From Alteromonadaceae bacterium (lineage in GTDB: Bacteria; Pseudomonadota; Gammaproteobacteria; Enterobacterales; Alteromonadaceae): DNA of 55,411 nucleotides. Both the position numbers and the translations under genes were made by a program. Shown in pieces: positions 15,768 through 25,408 of this stretch. How positions within the stretch are numbered: the first letter of the stretch is position 1; each line of letters starts with the position of its first letter. Location: contig NZIK01000105.1 of assembly GCA_002691625.1 (NCBI GenBank), positions 56,512-111,922 of the forward strand, read 5' to 3'. Below the pieces are notes generated by a model. That model was not told the DNA's origin. It worked only from the letters and a program-made list of their open reading frames with translations, and ran no database searches.

Positions 15768-18497
15768 ATGAAACTGGCCGCAGCATTATTATGTGTGTTG
15801 TTTATTACAGCTTGCACGCCGAAATCAGCAGAAGAGCAAATTGCAGAGGCAAAACGCCTGGTATTAGAGGGCGAGAGAAATGCAGCTATTGTAGAGTTAA
15901 AAAATGCGGTAGTAACAGAGCCCAATAATGCAAATGCTCGTTTCCAACTGGGCAAACTTGAATATCAACAAGGGTTGTGGGAAGAAGCTGAAAAAGAGCT
16001 GAGACGTTCCCTTGAATTAGGTTATGACAAGCTTCAGGCCTACCCCCTTTTAATCAAATCTATATTTTATCAAAATGACTTTCTCCGCGTGCTTACTGAA
16101 TTAGAAAGTGCACCGGAAATCTCTGACCCGGAAATTACCAGCACCATCTCCTTATTCGAATATCTGGCAAAATTAAAAAGTGGTGAGCAAAACCCGGTTA
16201 TTCCAGCCAAGCGCCTGCAAAGCGAAGAATTATTAATTGCCCAAGCCTATCAAACACTCGAATCAGGCAAGCCTCAGGTAGCTAAAAATATTACTGAGCA
16301 ATTCATTAGTCCCGAAATAGAGCCTTTCGAAAAATACCTGTTGAAAGGGATGATTGAGTCTTTGATAGGCAATCATGTGGAAGCCATCATTGCTAACACC
16401 AAAGCGCTGGAGGTTTTCCCCACCTACCACGTAGCGCGATTTATGCTCGCCGAACAGCTTATTGAAGATAAGCAACTGAACCGCGCTGATGAAGAGATTG
16501 ATAAGCTTCTCGCCCTCAACCCTAACAGCGGCCATGCAAATTACCTGAAGTCGCTGGTCAGGTTCTATCAGGAGGAGTACGAACAAGCTTATAATCTGGC
16601 CAACCTGGCTTTGCAACACAAGGCCAAACCCGCGCTTGCAAATTTTATTGCGGGTACCAGCGCTTACTATACTGGCCGACTTGAAAGTGCGCTAAGACTC
16701 TTGTCTACCGCAGCAACCACCCTGCCTCCGTCTCACCCCGTTCATCGGATGCTGGCACAGGTAAAACTGGAGTTAGGCTATGTAAATGAAGTAGCGGGTA
16801 ACTTAGATGACCTGAATATTGAACCGGGCCAGGGTGCTGAAATATATAGTCTTGCCGCACTGCAGAAATTACAACAAGGTGAAAACGCTGAATCTCAGAA
16901 CTTACTTAAAAGAGCAAAAGCACTTGATCCCAATAATCCGGTCAGTCTGTTAAGAGAAGGGTATATTCTGCTCGATGAAGGTAAAGAAGGAGCCTCTGAC
17001 TCACTCTCACAAGCGCTTGAAATTGCTCCCGACCTTAGCGAGGCCTGGATCCTTTTAGCGCAGGCTAAATATGAGGAAGAAGGACTGAGTGCCGCTTTAA
17101 AGGTCGCCGATCAATGGGCCGAACTCAATGAACTCAATGGCGAACTATTGAGGGGTATCATCTATTTACGCCATGGCGATGAAAAAGCAGCGATAGAGCA
17201 TTTCACTAATCTGGTAAAACGGGATCCTGATAACGCAGGAGCGATTCGCTACCTTATGATCGGCGAGGCTCGTTGGGAAAATTTTGATAAAGCAATAGAC
17301 TACGGCGAGCGACTGTTAGACTTAACCCCAAACAATCTGCAAAACCTGATTGATGTGGTCAATATTAAACTCGCGATGGGACAAGAAGAGCAACTGGAAG
17401 CTTTTCTATCGAAACGTATAAAACAATTTCCTGAATCAGACGCCCCCAGCTCAGCATTAGCATTAATTTACCTTCGTTCCGGTCAACCGGAAAAAGCCAT
17501 TAGTCTTCTTAGAGGGATTGCAGAGCCGCAAAGTTTTGGTGTGTACCAGGCGCTAGGCGACGCATATGTTTCTGTAAAAAACTTCGACAAGGCGATCGAA
17601 ACCTATCGCGACTGGTCACAAAAGTTCCCCACCGACAGTCGCAGTTGGTATCGTTTGATTGCGACTTACCAACTGGCGAATAACTTCGACGGTGCATTAG
17701 AAGCGACGCAGAATGCACGCCGATATTTACCCAGAGACGAGCGACTTATTCTAGTTGAGGCCCACCTTGCCGCATCTACAGGCAGGTTTGCCCAATCTAA
17801 GCGTGCTATTGAGTTGCTCTCTGAAGACAGCAGCGAACTGGTAAATCTGACTCATACCAAAGGTTTACTGGCATTAAACGAAAAGCGTTTCAGCGATGCC
17901 GTTTCACTACTGTCTGCTTACTACGAAACCAATCCGGGTTTTGCAGTTGCCCGCTTACTGGCACTGGCGCATGCGGGTTTGGGACAGGCCGATAAGGGTC
18001 TTGAATACCTGCAAACAGAAGCTGCGAAAGAAAACGACACACTGGTGTTTAAACTGATTAGTGCAGATTATGCCTCTTCCTACGGGATGTATGAGGCATC
18101 AATTGAGCTATACAATCAGGTTTTAGCTCAAAAGCCGGACGACTTCGCATCTCTCAACAATCTGGCTTCAGTTTATACTCAGTCTGGCGACTTAACTAAA
18201 GCCGCTGAAATTGCCAAACGGGTTATTGAAATTGCTCCCGACTCACCCTATGCATTGGATACCTACGGTTACGTATTACTTAAACAAGGTAAGGTACAGG
18301 AAGGCCAGGCATTCGTTGAACGAGCTCTAGGCAAAGATCCCAATAACAAAGAAATACAGTTACATAACGTTGAAGCCCTGATCCTTAATAACGAATTAAC
18401 CCAGGCGCGCTCAATGTTGTCACGGATACGCCCTGCTACGCCGTTACAGCTATCCTTACATAAGGAACTGAAAAGCCGTCTAGACGCGCAGAAATAG
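15768..18497 (+). CDS. prsT: PEP-CTERM system TPR-repeat lipoprotein PrsT
   Basis: A 909-residue lipoprotein. The signal peptide ends in a lipobox with Cys16 (FITAC). The rest is almost entirely tetratricopeptide repeats, seen as recurrent patterns such as NAAIVELKNAVVTEPNNANARFQLG shortened across the protein, and at the end PDDFASLNNLASVYTQSGDL. Length and repeat content match PrsT, the large TPR lipoprotein found with XrtA systems. TPRs serve as protein-protein docking surfaces, and a role in envelope assembly of the polysaccharide or of PEP-CTERM proteins is likely but not proven. The FemAB-like gene follows after 17 bases. Confidence 0.9.
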   Translation: MKLAAALLCVLFITACTPKSAEEQIAEAKRLVLEGERNAAIVELKNAVVTEPNNANARFQLGKLEYQQGLWEEAEKELRRSLELGYDKLQAYPLLIKSIFYQNDFLRVLTELESAPEISDPEITSTISLFEYLAKLKSGEQNPVIPAKRLQSEELLIAQAYQTLESGKPQVAKNITEQFISPEIEPFEKYLLKGMIESLIGNHVEAIIANTKALEVFPTYHVARFMLAEQLIEDKQLNRADEEIDKLLALNPNSGHANYLKSLVRFYQEEYEQAYNLANLALQHKAKPALANFIAGTSAYYTGRLESALRLLSTAATTLPPSHPVHRMLAQVKLELGYVNEVAGNLDDLNIEPGQGAEIYSLAALQKLQQGENAESQNLLKRAKALDPNNPVSLLREGYILLDEGKEGASDSLSQALEIAPDLSEAWILLAQAKYEEEGLSAALKVADQWAELNELNGELLRGIIYLRHGDEKAAIEHFTNLVKRDPDNAGAIRYLMIGEARWENFDKAIDYGERLLDLTPNNLQNLIDVVNIKLAMGQEEQLEAFLSKRIKQFPESDAPSSALALIYLRSGQPEKAISLLRGIAEPQSFGVYQALGDAYVSVKNFDKAIETYRDWSQKFPTDSRSWYRLIATYQLANNFDGALEATQNARRYLPRDERLILVEAHLAASTGRFAQSKRAIELLSEDSSELVNLTHTKGLLALNEKRFSDAVSLLSAYYETNPGFAVARLLALAHAGLGQADKGLEYLQTEAAKENDTLVFKLISADYASSYGMYEASIELYNQVLAQKPDDFASLNNLASVYTQSGDLTKAAEIAKRVIEIAPDSPYALDTYGYVLLKQGKVQEGQAFVERALGKDPNNKEIQLHNVEALILNNELTQARSMLSRIRPATPLQLSLHKELKSRLDAQK

Positions 18498-18514
18498 CCC
18501 TGGCGTTTTTTACA

Positions 18515-19594
18515 GTGCTGACTCTTGACGTAAGGGATAACTACACGCTGGATGAGGTGAGCTCAACACTCACCTCACTGGAAAATGCGATCCCATCGGT
18601 ACCATTATTTCTGAGTCTATTCTGGCTCAGGCCCTGGCTCGAACAGTGCAAAAAGCGCCCCTTGTGGTTAACCTGTAGGGATAACGATCGGGTTGTGGGC
18701 AGCATCTTTTTATCTACCTCCGGCTACCGCTTACCAAAAGAACCCTTCGGCTCAGGCTGGTTTAATAAAACCGGTGAAGCTAAGCAGGATCAAATCTGGA
18801 TAGAGTACAACGACATACTGGCACTCCCTGAGTACCGGCAGGAAGCTATCAGATGCTTACTGGATTGGTGCCAAACCCAGTCGCCGCAGAAGTGGATCCT
18901 CGAAATAACCGATAAACCGGCAGAGTGGCTGCAGCACCCGGCGTTTAGCGCTGAGGTGATGGATATCCCCGCATTTCGGATTAAACTCACAGACGTATTC
19001 TCCGATTACAATGCTTTTCTGTCTCAATGTTCCAGTAACAGCCGTAGCCGAATCCGCAGAGCAATGAAGTATATGCAGCAGCATTACGGTGAGCTCTCCC
19101 TGTGTTCACTTGGTTCACAACCAGATGCCGTGACATTGTCTAATATGATGTCACTTCATCGCCGCAAATGGGGAAAGACCAGCGAAGGCAGTGGTTTTGA
19201 TAACCCCTACTTTGTTAACTTCCATAAAACGCTCATGGCCAATGAACAACAGCATGCTTGTCATTGTGAAGTGCTGGCATTTTATGCTGGCGATCTTTGC
19301 CTTGGCTACACCTATAACCTGCTGAATCACGACACAGTCTATTTTTACTTATCTGCTATTGAATATGCCGAAGAAAGCAACCGGTTTCAGCCGGGGCTGA
19401 TAATGCATACCCTGGCAATCGCCTATTTTGCCGGTAAAAAATTTAAAACTTATGACTTTATGGGCGGCGACAGTCAGTACAAGCGCTCATTATCCAATGA
19501 GGAATATTCCTTAACTGCCATTCACCTGTTCAAGAAAACCTGGCTTACGCGATTGTTAAGTATAATAAAAACCATTGTTCGCAGGTTTCGCTAA
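18515..19594 (+). CDS. GNAT/FemAB-like acyltransferase (Acetyltransf_6)
   Basis: A 359-residue protein with a GTG start at 18515 and only a weak ribosome binding site, so it may be coupled to prsT. The middle carries CSSNSRSRIRRAMKYMQQ (about 169-186) and a GNAT-like core CEVLAFYAGDLCLGYTYNLL (about 251-270), then FQPGLIMHTLAIAYFAGKKF and YDFMGGDSQYKRSL. These match the double-GNAT Acetyltransf_6 group seen in cellulose and exopolysaccharide loci. It probably transfers an acyl or amino-acyl group in the cytosol. It is distinct from the second FemAB protein at 25405. Confidence 0.8.
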   Translation: MLTLDVRDNYTLDEVSSTLTSLENAIPSVPLFLSLFWLRPWLEQCKKRPLWLTCRDNDRVVGSIFLSTSGYRLPKEPFGSGWFNKTGEAKQDQIWIEYNDILALPEYRQEAIRCLLDWCQTQSPQKWILEITDKPAEWLQHPAFSAEVMDIPAFRIKLTDVFSDYNAFLSQCSSNSRSRIRRAMKYMQQHYGELSLCSLGSQPDAVTLSNMMSLHRRKWGKTSEGSGFDNPYFVNFHKTLMANEQQHACHCEVLAFYAGDLCLGYTYNLLNHDTVYFYLSAIEYAEESNRFQPGLIMHTLAIAYFAGKKFKTYDFMGGDSQYKRSLSNEEYSLTAIHLFKKTWLTRLLSIIKTIVRRFR

Positions 19595-19711
19595 TAATAG
19601 CCGGGCAATACGTGTAATCCGAGATTAATGTTTGCTCTGCGGCGCAGTTTAACGGTACAGTTACACTCAGATTGACTCCCCATTAACGACAATAACTACA
19701 AATACCGACAC

Positions 19712-22306
19712 ATGCTGGAACCTAACTATTTTTCGCTACAAACGCCTGCTAAGGACAACAGTTCAGGGGCATTATTTTCTGTCGGTTTACCACTTCCCAA
19801 AGGCCGCTTTTCTGCTCTTCAGCAATTGATCTGCTGTCGTGATGATGGAGAAGAAGTCAGCGCTGCCGTCGTGCCTCAGGCATTCTGGCCGGATAACTCC
19901 CTGAAATGGGTTCAGGTACATGGCGAAACCAGCAATCAGGGGCTGGACAAAACCGGCTTTACAGTTTGTGAGGCCCCGCAGAACACCATCCTTTGTAAGC
20001 AGCAATCACCTGACATCACTACAACACAGAACAAAGTCGAAGTTCAATGCGCAAACACCACTTGGTTAATTAACACAGATCAGCTGTTCTCCGGCACCCT
20101 CACCGTTGCCGGAAAGCTATTTCAGTTTGGCGTGGAATCTCAGTTCAGGGCGCCCTATGATACCTTACAAACCAATTTAACAAACTGGCATATCACCCCG
20201 GCATACGATAACAATCGCAGCGGCGAAGCGGCTTTTATAGAGCTAACGCTACATTATCAGCTTATCGGCCAGTCGCCAGTTACCCTGCCTCTTGAATTTA
20301 ATGTAGCGCTAAAATACTTTACCCACTTCGGCTACTGTGAATTACATAGCACGCTGCTGAATCCAAATCCGGCCGAACATGCCGGAGGCACCTGGGACCT
20401 CGGTGAACAACAAAGCCTGCTAATAGAAGAGCTTGCCTTTCTCATTAAAGCTGAATCAGTTACATCACACCTCAGTGAAGAGAGTGTATCAGTTACCGGT
20501 GAGGAGCCCATTCATACCCATAGCATCCTATGGCAGCGTTCCAGCAATGGTAAACACTGGGACAGCCCGGTACATGTTAATCATGAACGTAAGCTCAGCA
20601 TATCAAACCCATTAAGTGTTATCGACGTTAATGGCGAAAAGTCCGAACAACCGGTTAGACTTGCACCTACCGGCAGCCTGAAACAGGATGAAACCTGCTT
20701 ACGCATCGAGCCGCAAAAGTTCTGGCAGAATTTTCCTACAGCCTTCACTGCCAACTCAGCTCAATTATGCTGGCACTGGTTTAAAGCCGAAGCCAACCTC
20801 CCGGTTGAATTACAACCCGGAGAGCAGAAATCCCATTGTTGCGAACTGGCTTTTAGTGACAAGTCAGATAGCTATGTTAAAGCGAATGCCCGCCTCAACC
20901 CTGAGTGGATATCACACTGCGATGTCATCCCCTGGTTCTCTGAATCTCTGACTTCGGATCCGCTACAGTCTCTGATAAACCTGGGACAGAATGGCGAACA
21001 GAATTTTTTCGCCAAGCGGGAGCGTATCGATGAATATGGCTGGCGAAACTTTGGCGATCTCTATGCAGATCACGAAACCGCAGAACATCAGGGTGATGAA
21101 CTGTTTCCTTCCCATTACAACAATCAGTACGACCCGTTGTACGGCTTTTTAAAGCAATGGCTATTAAGCGGTGAAGAAAAGTGGAAAGAGCTCGCAGACG
21201 ACCTGGCCAGACACATTATCGATATTGACATTTATCACTGTGACCATGACAAGCCGGAATACAACAATGGTTTATTCTGGCATACCGACCATTACCTGCC
21301 GGCTGAAACGGCTTCACACCGTACTTATTCAAAGCATCATAAGAGTGATGCTTATCAGGACCATGCCGGCGGCGGTGGACCAGGCGGCCAGCACTGCTAC
21401 ACCAGCGGCCTGCAGTTGTATTATTTCCTAACGGGTTGCCTGCAGGCTAAAAAAGCGGTGCTCGGGTTAGCCAACTGGATAACTCAGGTTTACGAAAGTG
21501 ATGGCACCCTTTTTGGCTTACTGTTGCAATTCAAAAATCGACACCGAAAGGATTTAAAGCAGTTCACTACAGGTCGTTATCCGCTGGACAGGGGCACTGC
21601 CAATTACATGGTTGCCCTGCTTGATAGCTACGAACTCACTGGCAATACTCACTTACTGGACAAAGTGGCCCATATTATCCGCCATACTGTCTCTCCTGAC
21701 GATAATATCGATGGCGAGAGAAACCTTTCCAACGTTGAGGAGTGTTGGTTTTACACGGTATTCTTTCAAGCCTTGTGCCGCTACCTCAGGGTGCAACAAT
21801 GCGTCGCAGAAAACAGTGATTTTAAATACGCCAAAGCGTGTCTGCTGCACTACGCTAACTGGATGGCCGATAACGAATATCCGTACCTGGAAAAGCCTGA
21901 CATTCTGGAATATCCCAACCAGACATGGAGCGCCCAGGACCTTCGCAAAGTGCACGTTTTAGCCGTTGCAGCTACCTATGCAGACCACGACCAGGCCGAC
22001 CGCTTTATGCAAAAGGGTAAAGCGCTGAAGGAGTACATCATCACCGCGCTATCCGACAGTAAAGAGCGCGAATATACCCGAATTCTGGCCCTCGTAATGC
22101 AAAATTATGGCGTGGATACCGTGTTAGCATCATCCTCTAGCAACCAGGTTACACAGGCTTCGGCCAGCACGCTGGTAACTGAAGAGCTACATGTAACAGG
22201 CTGGCAAGCAGAGCTGCTGCGGGTTATAAAACAGTTCTCACCACAATATGAGTGGCAACAATTGCAAAAGCGTATTCCTAAATTACGCAGAAATCGGTGG
22301 CATTAA
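19712..22306 (+). CDS. Rhamnogalacturonan-lyase-like (PcRGLX/YetA-type) protein
   Basis: An 864-residue protein. The N-terminal beta-rich region with FWPDNSLKWVQVHG (58-71) resembles the RIFT-barrel start of PcRGLX/YetA proteins. The C-terminal half looks like an alpha/alpha barrel with conserved aromatic and acidic clusters (DELFPSHYNNQYDPLYGFLK, AGGGGPGGQHCYTSGLQLYY, RYPLDRGTANYMV). Related enzymes are polysaccharide lyases acting on uronate-containing glycans. No signal peptide is present, so if it is a lyase it acts in the cytosol or the start is misread; no better upstream start was seen. It is the first gene of a plus-strand operon, with the glycosyltransferase 2 bases downstream. Confidence 0.62.
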   Translation: MLEPNYFSLQTPAKDNSSGALFSVGLPLPKGRFSALQQLICCRDDGEEVSAAVVPQAFWPDNSLKWVQVHGETSNQGLDKTGFTVCEAPQNTILCKQQSPDITTTQNKVEVQCANTTWLINTDQLFSGTLTVAGKLFQFGVESQFRAPYDTLQTNLTNWHITPAYDNNRSGEAAFIELTLHYQLIGQSPVTLPLEFNVALKYFTHFGYCELHSTLLNPNPAEHAGGTWDLGEQQSLLIEELAFLIKAESVTSHLSEESVSVTGEEPIHTHSILWQRSSNGKHWDSPVHVNHERKLSISNPLSVIDVNGEKSEQPVRLAPTGSLKQDETCLRIEPQKFWQNFPTAFTANSAQLCWHWFKAEANLPVELQPGEQKSHCCELAFSDKSDSYVKANARLNPEWISHCDVIPWFSESLTSDPLQSLINLGQNGEQNFFAKRERIDEYGWRNFGDLYADHETAEHQGDELFPSHYNNQYDPLYGFLKQWLLSGEEKWKELADDLARHIIDIDIYHCDHDKPEYNNGLFWHTDHYLPAETASHRTYSKHHKSDAYQDHAGGGGPGGQHCYTSGLQLYYFLTGCLQAKKAVLGLANWITQVYESDGTLFGLLLQFKNRHRKDLKQFTTGRYPLDRGTANYMVALLDSYELTGNTHLLDKVAHIIRHTVSPDDNIDGERNLSNVEECWFYTVFFQALCRYLRVQQCVAENSDFKYAKACLLHYANWMADNEYPYLEKPDILEYPNQTWSAQDLRKVHVLAVAATYADHDQADRFMQKGKALKEYIITALSDSKEREYTRILALVMQNYGVDTVLASSSSNQVTQASASTLVTEELHVTGWQAELLRVIKQFSPQYEWQQLQKRIPKLRRNRWH

Positions 22307-22308
22307 AC

Positions 22309-23274
22309 ATGGATAGCGTGTCGTTTATAATCCCCCACAAGGGGCGTGAAAACATGTTGATTGAAACTATTGATTCAATCGCCGCATTGGAATACCCCCA
22401 CGAACAGCTTGAAATCGTGCTGGTGTCGCAGAATCCTGCCGTCTCTGAAGATGTTAAACAGGCTGCAGGCAACATAACACTACAAGTTATTGAAAGTACG
22501 CCGGACAACACTATTTCGACCTCACGAAATATCGGTGCCAGACAGGCTAAAGGCAACTACTTTGCTTTTCTCGATGCCGACATTGCCCTGTCCGCTAACT
22601 GGTTGAGCACGTGTTTACAGCTATTGCAAAGCCGCCCGGACACTAAACTGGTAAGTGCCATGCAATTGCCATCTGCAACGCCCACGCCTCTGGAGCACAT
22701 CCGGGTTGCGCTGAGCAATGCAGACCTCGATTGTACGGTGAGCTTTTTACCCGGTCGAAATTTACTGCTAAGCAAAGAAACCTTTTATCAGGCCGGCCAG
22801 TTTCCGGACGACTTAGTGACCTGCGAAGACTACTATTTTACCGATAAGGTTAACCAATTGGGTGAGCTGTATTATACGAGTCAGGCGCAGTATGTGCATA
22901 TTGGCGAGGATAAACAGCTCTCAACCATGTTCAGTAAGGAAATCTGGCGTGGTCAGTCAAACCTTGCCTCCACCCGGGATCGCCGCATCCCGCTCAGGGA
23001 ATGGCCAAGCTTTATCGTACCGGTTGCAATACCAGGGCTGCTTTTCTGCGCCCTGTTACTGGCTATCGCCGGCTATAGCGGATTAAGCCTGATGGCTCTC
23101 GGTCTGGCTGTATTGCCGGTCATCCTTTACAGCCTGCGCTTGTTCAAACTGGTCGCCGGCACGACTTCCTTCTGGCAGGTCTTAAAATTTTACAGTGTTT
23201 ATTTCCCGGCCCGGGCCATTGGCACCGTTGGCGGTATTATAAAAACCATCGGAACGTCTTCACATGGCAAATAA
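22309..23274 (+). CDS. Family 2 glycosyltransferase with C-terminal membrane segments
   Basis: A 321-residue protein from ATG 22309, preceded by GGTGG eight bases upstream. An in-frame GTG at 22297 would overlap the previous gene. The GT-A fold is shown by VSFIIPHKGREN (3-14), TISTSRNIGARQAKG and the metal-binding FLDADIAL (about 86-93). Two or three hydrophobic helices follow from about residue 235, consistent with anchoring to the inner membrane. It adds one sugar to the lipid-linked repeat, with donor and linkage unknown. It overlaps the next gene by 11 bases. Confidence 0.87.
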   Translation: MDSVSFIIPHKGRENMLIETIDSIAALEYPHEQLEIVLVSQNPAVSEDVKQAAGNITLQVIESTPDNTISTSRNIGARQAKGNYFAFLDADIALSANWLSTCLQLLQSRPDTKLVSAMQLPSATPTPLEHIRVALSNADLDCTVSFLPGRNLLLSKETFYQAGQFPDDLVTCEDYYFTDKVNQLGELYYTSQAQYVHIGEDKQLSTMFSKEIWRGQSNLASTRDRRIPLREWPSFIVPVAIPGLLFCALLLAIAGYSGLSLMALGLAVLPVILYSLRLFKLVAGTTSFWQVLKFYSVYFPARAIGTVGGIIKTIGTSSHGK

Positions 23275-24382
23275 AAAAATAAAAATTCTGCAATTTATCT
23301 GTTCAACGGGTTTTTATGGTGCTGAACGCTGGGTGCTGGCTTTGGCCAGCCATTTACCCAAGGATAAAACCGTCTCGCTACTGGCTACCACACTGGAAGA
23401 TAACTCCCAGGACCTTGAACTGGTGCGACAGTTTAAAGAACGTTGCGGAGAAACTTTCGAACTACCGATGAACCATAAATTCGATTTCTCAGTGGTGGAT
23501 AAGTTGGTCGAACTCATCAGGCGTGAAGATATCGATATTCTCCACACTCATGGTTATAAGTCGGATATTATTGGTGTCTGGGCTGCCCGCAAGGCAGGAA
23601 TTCCCTGCGTTGTAACACCACATGGCTTTGAGAATGCCAAGGACATTAAACTCCGTATGTTTATCTGGCTCGGCTGCCAGGCAATGAAATACGGTGATGC
23701 AATAGTGCCTTTATCCCGCCAGTTACTTGCCGACATGCAACGGCTTGGAGTTAAAGCAGAAAAAACGCACTATATTCAAAATGGCGTAGATTTGTCTGAA
23801 GTTGAGTCCGTGCGTACCGACGAGAATGTCCCGGCCAGCACCGAAAAACTCCGCGTAGGCTTTATTGGTCAAATGATTAGCCGCAAAAATATCGATGACA
23901 TTCTGACCATTTTTGATGACCTGCATCAGGAAGGAATGAACATTGAACTGCTGTTCCTGGGTGATGGTGACGATCGTGCCCGACTGGAGCAAATCGCTGC
24001 TACTTTGCCAAGCAAAAGCGATATTCATTTTCTCGGTTTTCGCGACGACCGGCTGGCGCTGCTGAAAACCTTCGATTTGTTTGTCATGACTTCCACTCTT
24101 GAAGGGGTGCCCCGCTGCCTCATGGAAGCCTGTGCCATGGGTACCCCCGTAGCGGCCTATCAGATTCCTGGGATTGACCAGCTCATCACCCACCAGCAAA
24201 CCGGTTTACTCGCGCCGCTTGGCGAGCGTGAAACCCTTAAAGGCTACTGGCGGGAGATGTTATCTGATACTATCAGAGCAAACGAATACGGCTTACAGGC
24301 AAAAGCCTATGTAGAAGAACACTTCTCGGCGCAACGCATGGCCAATGAGTATATGGTTCTTTTTGAGGACTTACTGAGCTAA
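23264..24382 (+). CDS. Family 4 glycosyltransferase
   Basis: A 372-residue GT-B enzyme. N-terminal FICSTGFYGAERWVLALASHL (11-31, acceptor side) and DILHTHGYKSDIIG are followed by VGFIGQMISRKNIDDIL at the domain boundary and the donor-site EX7E motif in TLEGVPRCLMEACAMGTPV (about 279-297). It transfers a sugar from a nucleotide donor in the cytosol. It overlaps the upstream gene by 11 bases and lies 9 bases before the deacetylase gene. Confidence 0.9.
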   Translation: MANKKIKILQFICSTGFYGAERWVLALASHLPKDKTVSLLATTLEDNSQDLELVRQFKERCGETFELPMNHKFDFSVVDKLVELIRREDIDILHTHGYKSDIIGVWAARKAGIPCVVTPHGFENAKDIKLRMFIWLGCQAMKYGDAIVPLSRQLLADMQRLGVKAEKTHYIQNGVDLSEVESVRTDENVPASTEKLRVGFIGQMISRKNIDDILTIFDDLHQEGMNIELLFLGDGDDRARLEQIAATLPSKSDIHFLGFRDDRLALLKTFDLFVMTSTLEGVPRCLMEACAMGTPVAAYQIPGIDQLITHQQTGLLAPLGERETLKGYWREMLSDTIRANEYGLQAKAYVEEHFSAQRMANEYMVLFEDLLS

Positions 24383-24391
24383 GGAAATGGC

Positions 24392-25408
24392 ATGGTAAAC
24401 CAGCTTTCACCCAATACTACACTGTTTGTATTGACTATCGATACCGAAGAAGAATGGCATTGGGATGGTCCCTTTCCGCAACACAACTGTCAGGTCGAGA
24501 ATATTCAGCGTATTCCTGAATTTCAGCAGTTTTGCGAAAACCTCGGCGTCAGGCCAACCTACTTTGTGGACTATGCTGTGGCTGATAATCAGCAGGCTGT
24601 AGACGCGATACAACAAGCCAGGCAGCACAACCAGTGTGAAATAGGCGCCCACCTGCACCCGTGGTGTAATCCGCCCTACTTTGGTAAAACCGGTGAGGCT
24701 GAATCTCACGTTGTAAATTTGCCGCTTGAGCAAATTGAAGCCAAACTGGATGCCCTTATAGAGTTGCTGGTTAAGCGCTTCAACATCCATCCGCGTTCGT
24801 TTCGAACCGGCCGTTGGGGGATTGACAGCAAAGTCTTGAAGCTTCTGGCCGACCGGGGATTTCGCGTCGACAGCAGTGTTTATCCCTATTATCGAAATGA
24901 GTTTTTCACCTGCGAAGGGTCACCCCTGACCCCTTACTGGCCTGATTTTAGCGCTCCGCTTAAGCCTGGTAACCAACGTCAGATAATGGAGCTACCAGTC
25001 ACCGCTGGCTTTAATCGTCAGAATTACGAAACCGTGGATAAAATTCACCGTCTGGGCGAATCTGCGCCGCTTAAAATGCTCCACACCATTGGTTTAATGT
25101 GGCATACGCGCATATTGAGAAAACTTTATCTGAGTCCTGAGTTAAATGACAGCGAGAACCTTTGTTTGCTGATGGACTCTGCATTAGGTCGGGGACATAA
25201 CGTCATTCATATGTATTTGCATAGTTCCAGTCTGATAGACGGTGTTACCGGATTATTTGATGAAAAAAACTCGCTTGACGTGATTTGTCAGCGGATTAAA
25301 ACCACTGTAGAACACCTCAAAAAGTCGGGCCCTGTGCAGTTTTGTACTATCACAGAAGCCTGTGAAATACTGAATGTGAGAAATCCGGAGGAAGCCGTTC
25401 TTTTATGA
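24392..25408 (+). CDS. Polysaccharide deacetylase-like protein
   Basis: A 338-residue protein with a NodB-like deacetylase start, FVLTIDTEEEWHWD (12-25, Asp17), and a metal-site segment IGAHLHPWCNPPYFG (about 84-98, His87/His89). FRTGRWGIDSKVLKLLADRG follows. No signal peptide is present, so it would act on intracellular lipid-linked sugar or be membrane-associated. It differs from the canonical XrtA-system deacetylase at 47919 and belongs to a WalW-like subgroup by its DTEEEW motif. Its stop overlaps the start of the FemAB gene by four bases (ATGA). Confidence 0.82.
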   Translation: MVNQLSPNTTLFVLTIDTEEEWHWDGPFPQHNCQVENIQRIPEFQQFCENLGVRPTYFVDYAVADNQQAVDAIQQARQHNQCEIGAHLHPWCNPPYFGKTGEAESHVVNLPLEQIEAKLDALIELLVKRFNIHPRSFRTGRWGIDSKVLKLLADRGFRVDSSVYPYYRNEFFTCEGSPLTPYWPDFSAPLKPGNQRQIMELPVTAGFNRQNYETVDKIHRLGESAPLKMLHTIGLMWHTRILRKLYLSPELNDSENLCLLMDSALGRGHNVIHMYLHSSSLIDGVTGLFDEKNSLDVICQRIKTTVEHLKKSGPVQFCTITEACEILNVRNPEEAVLL

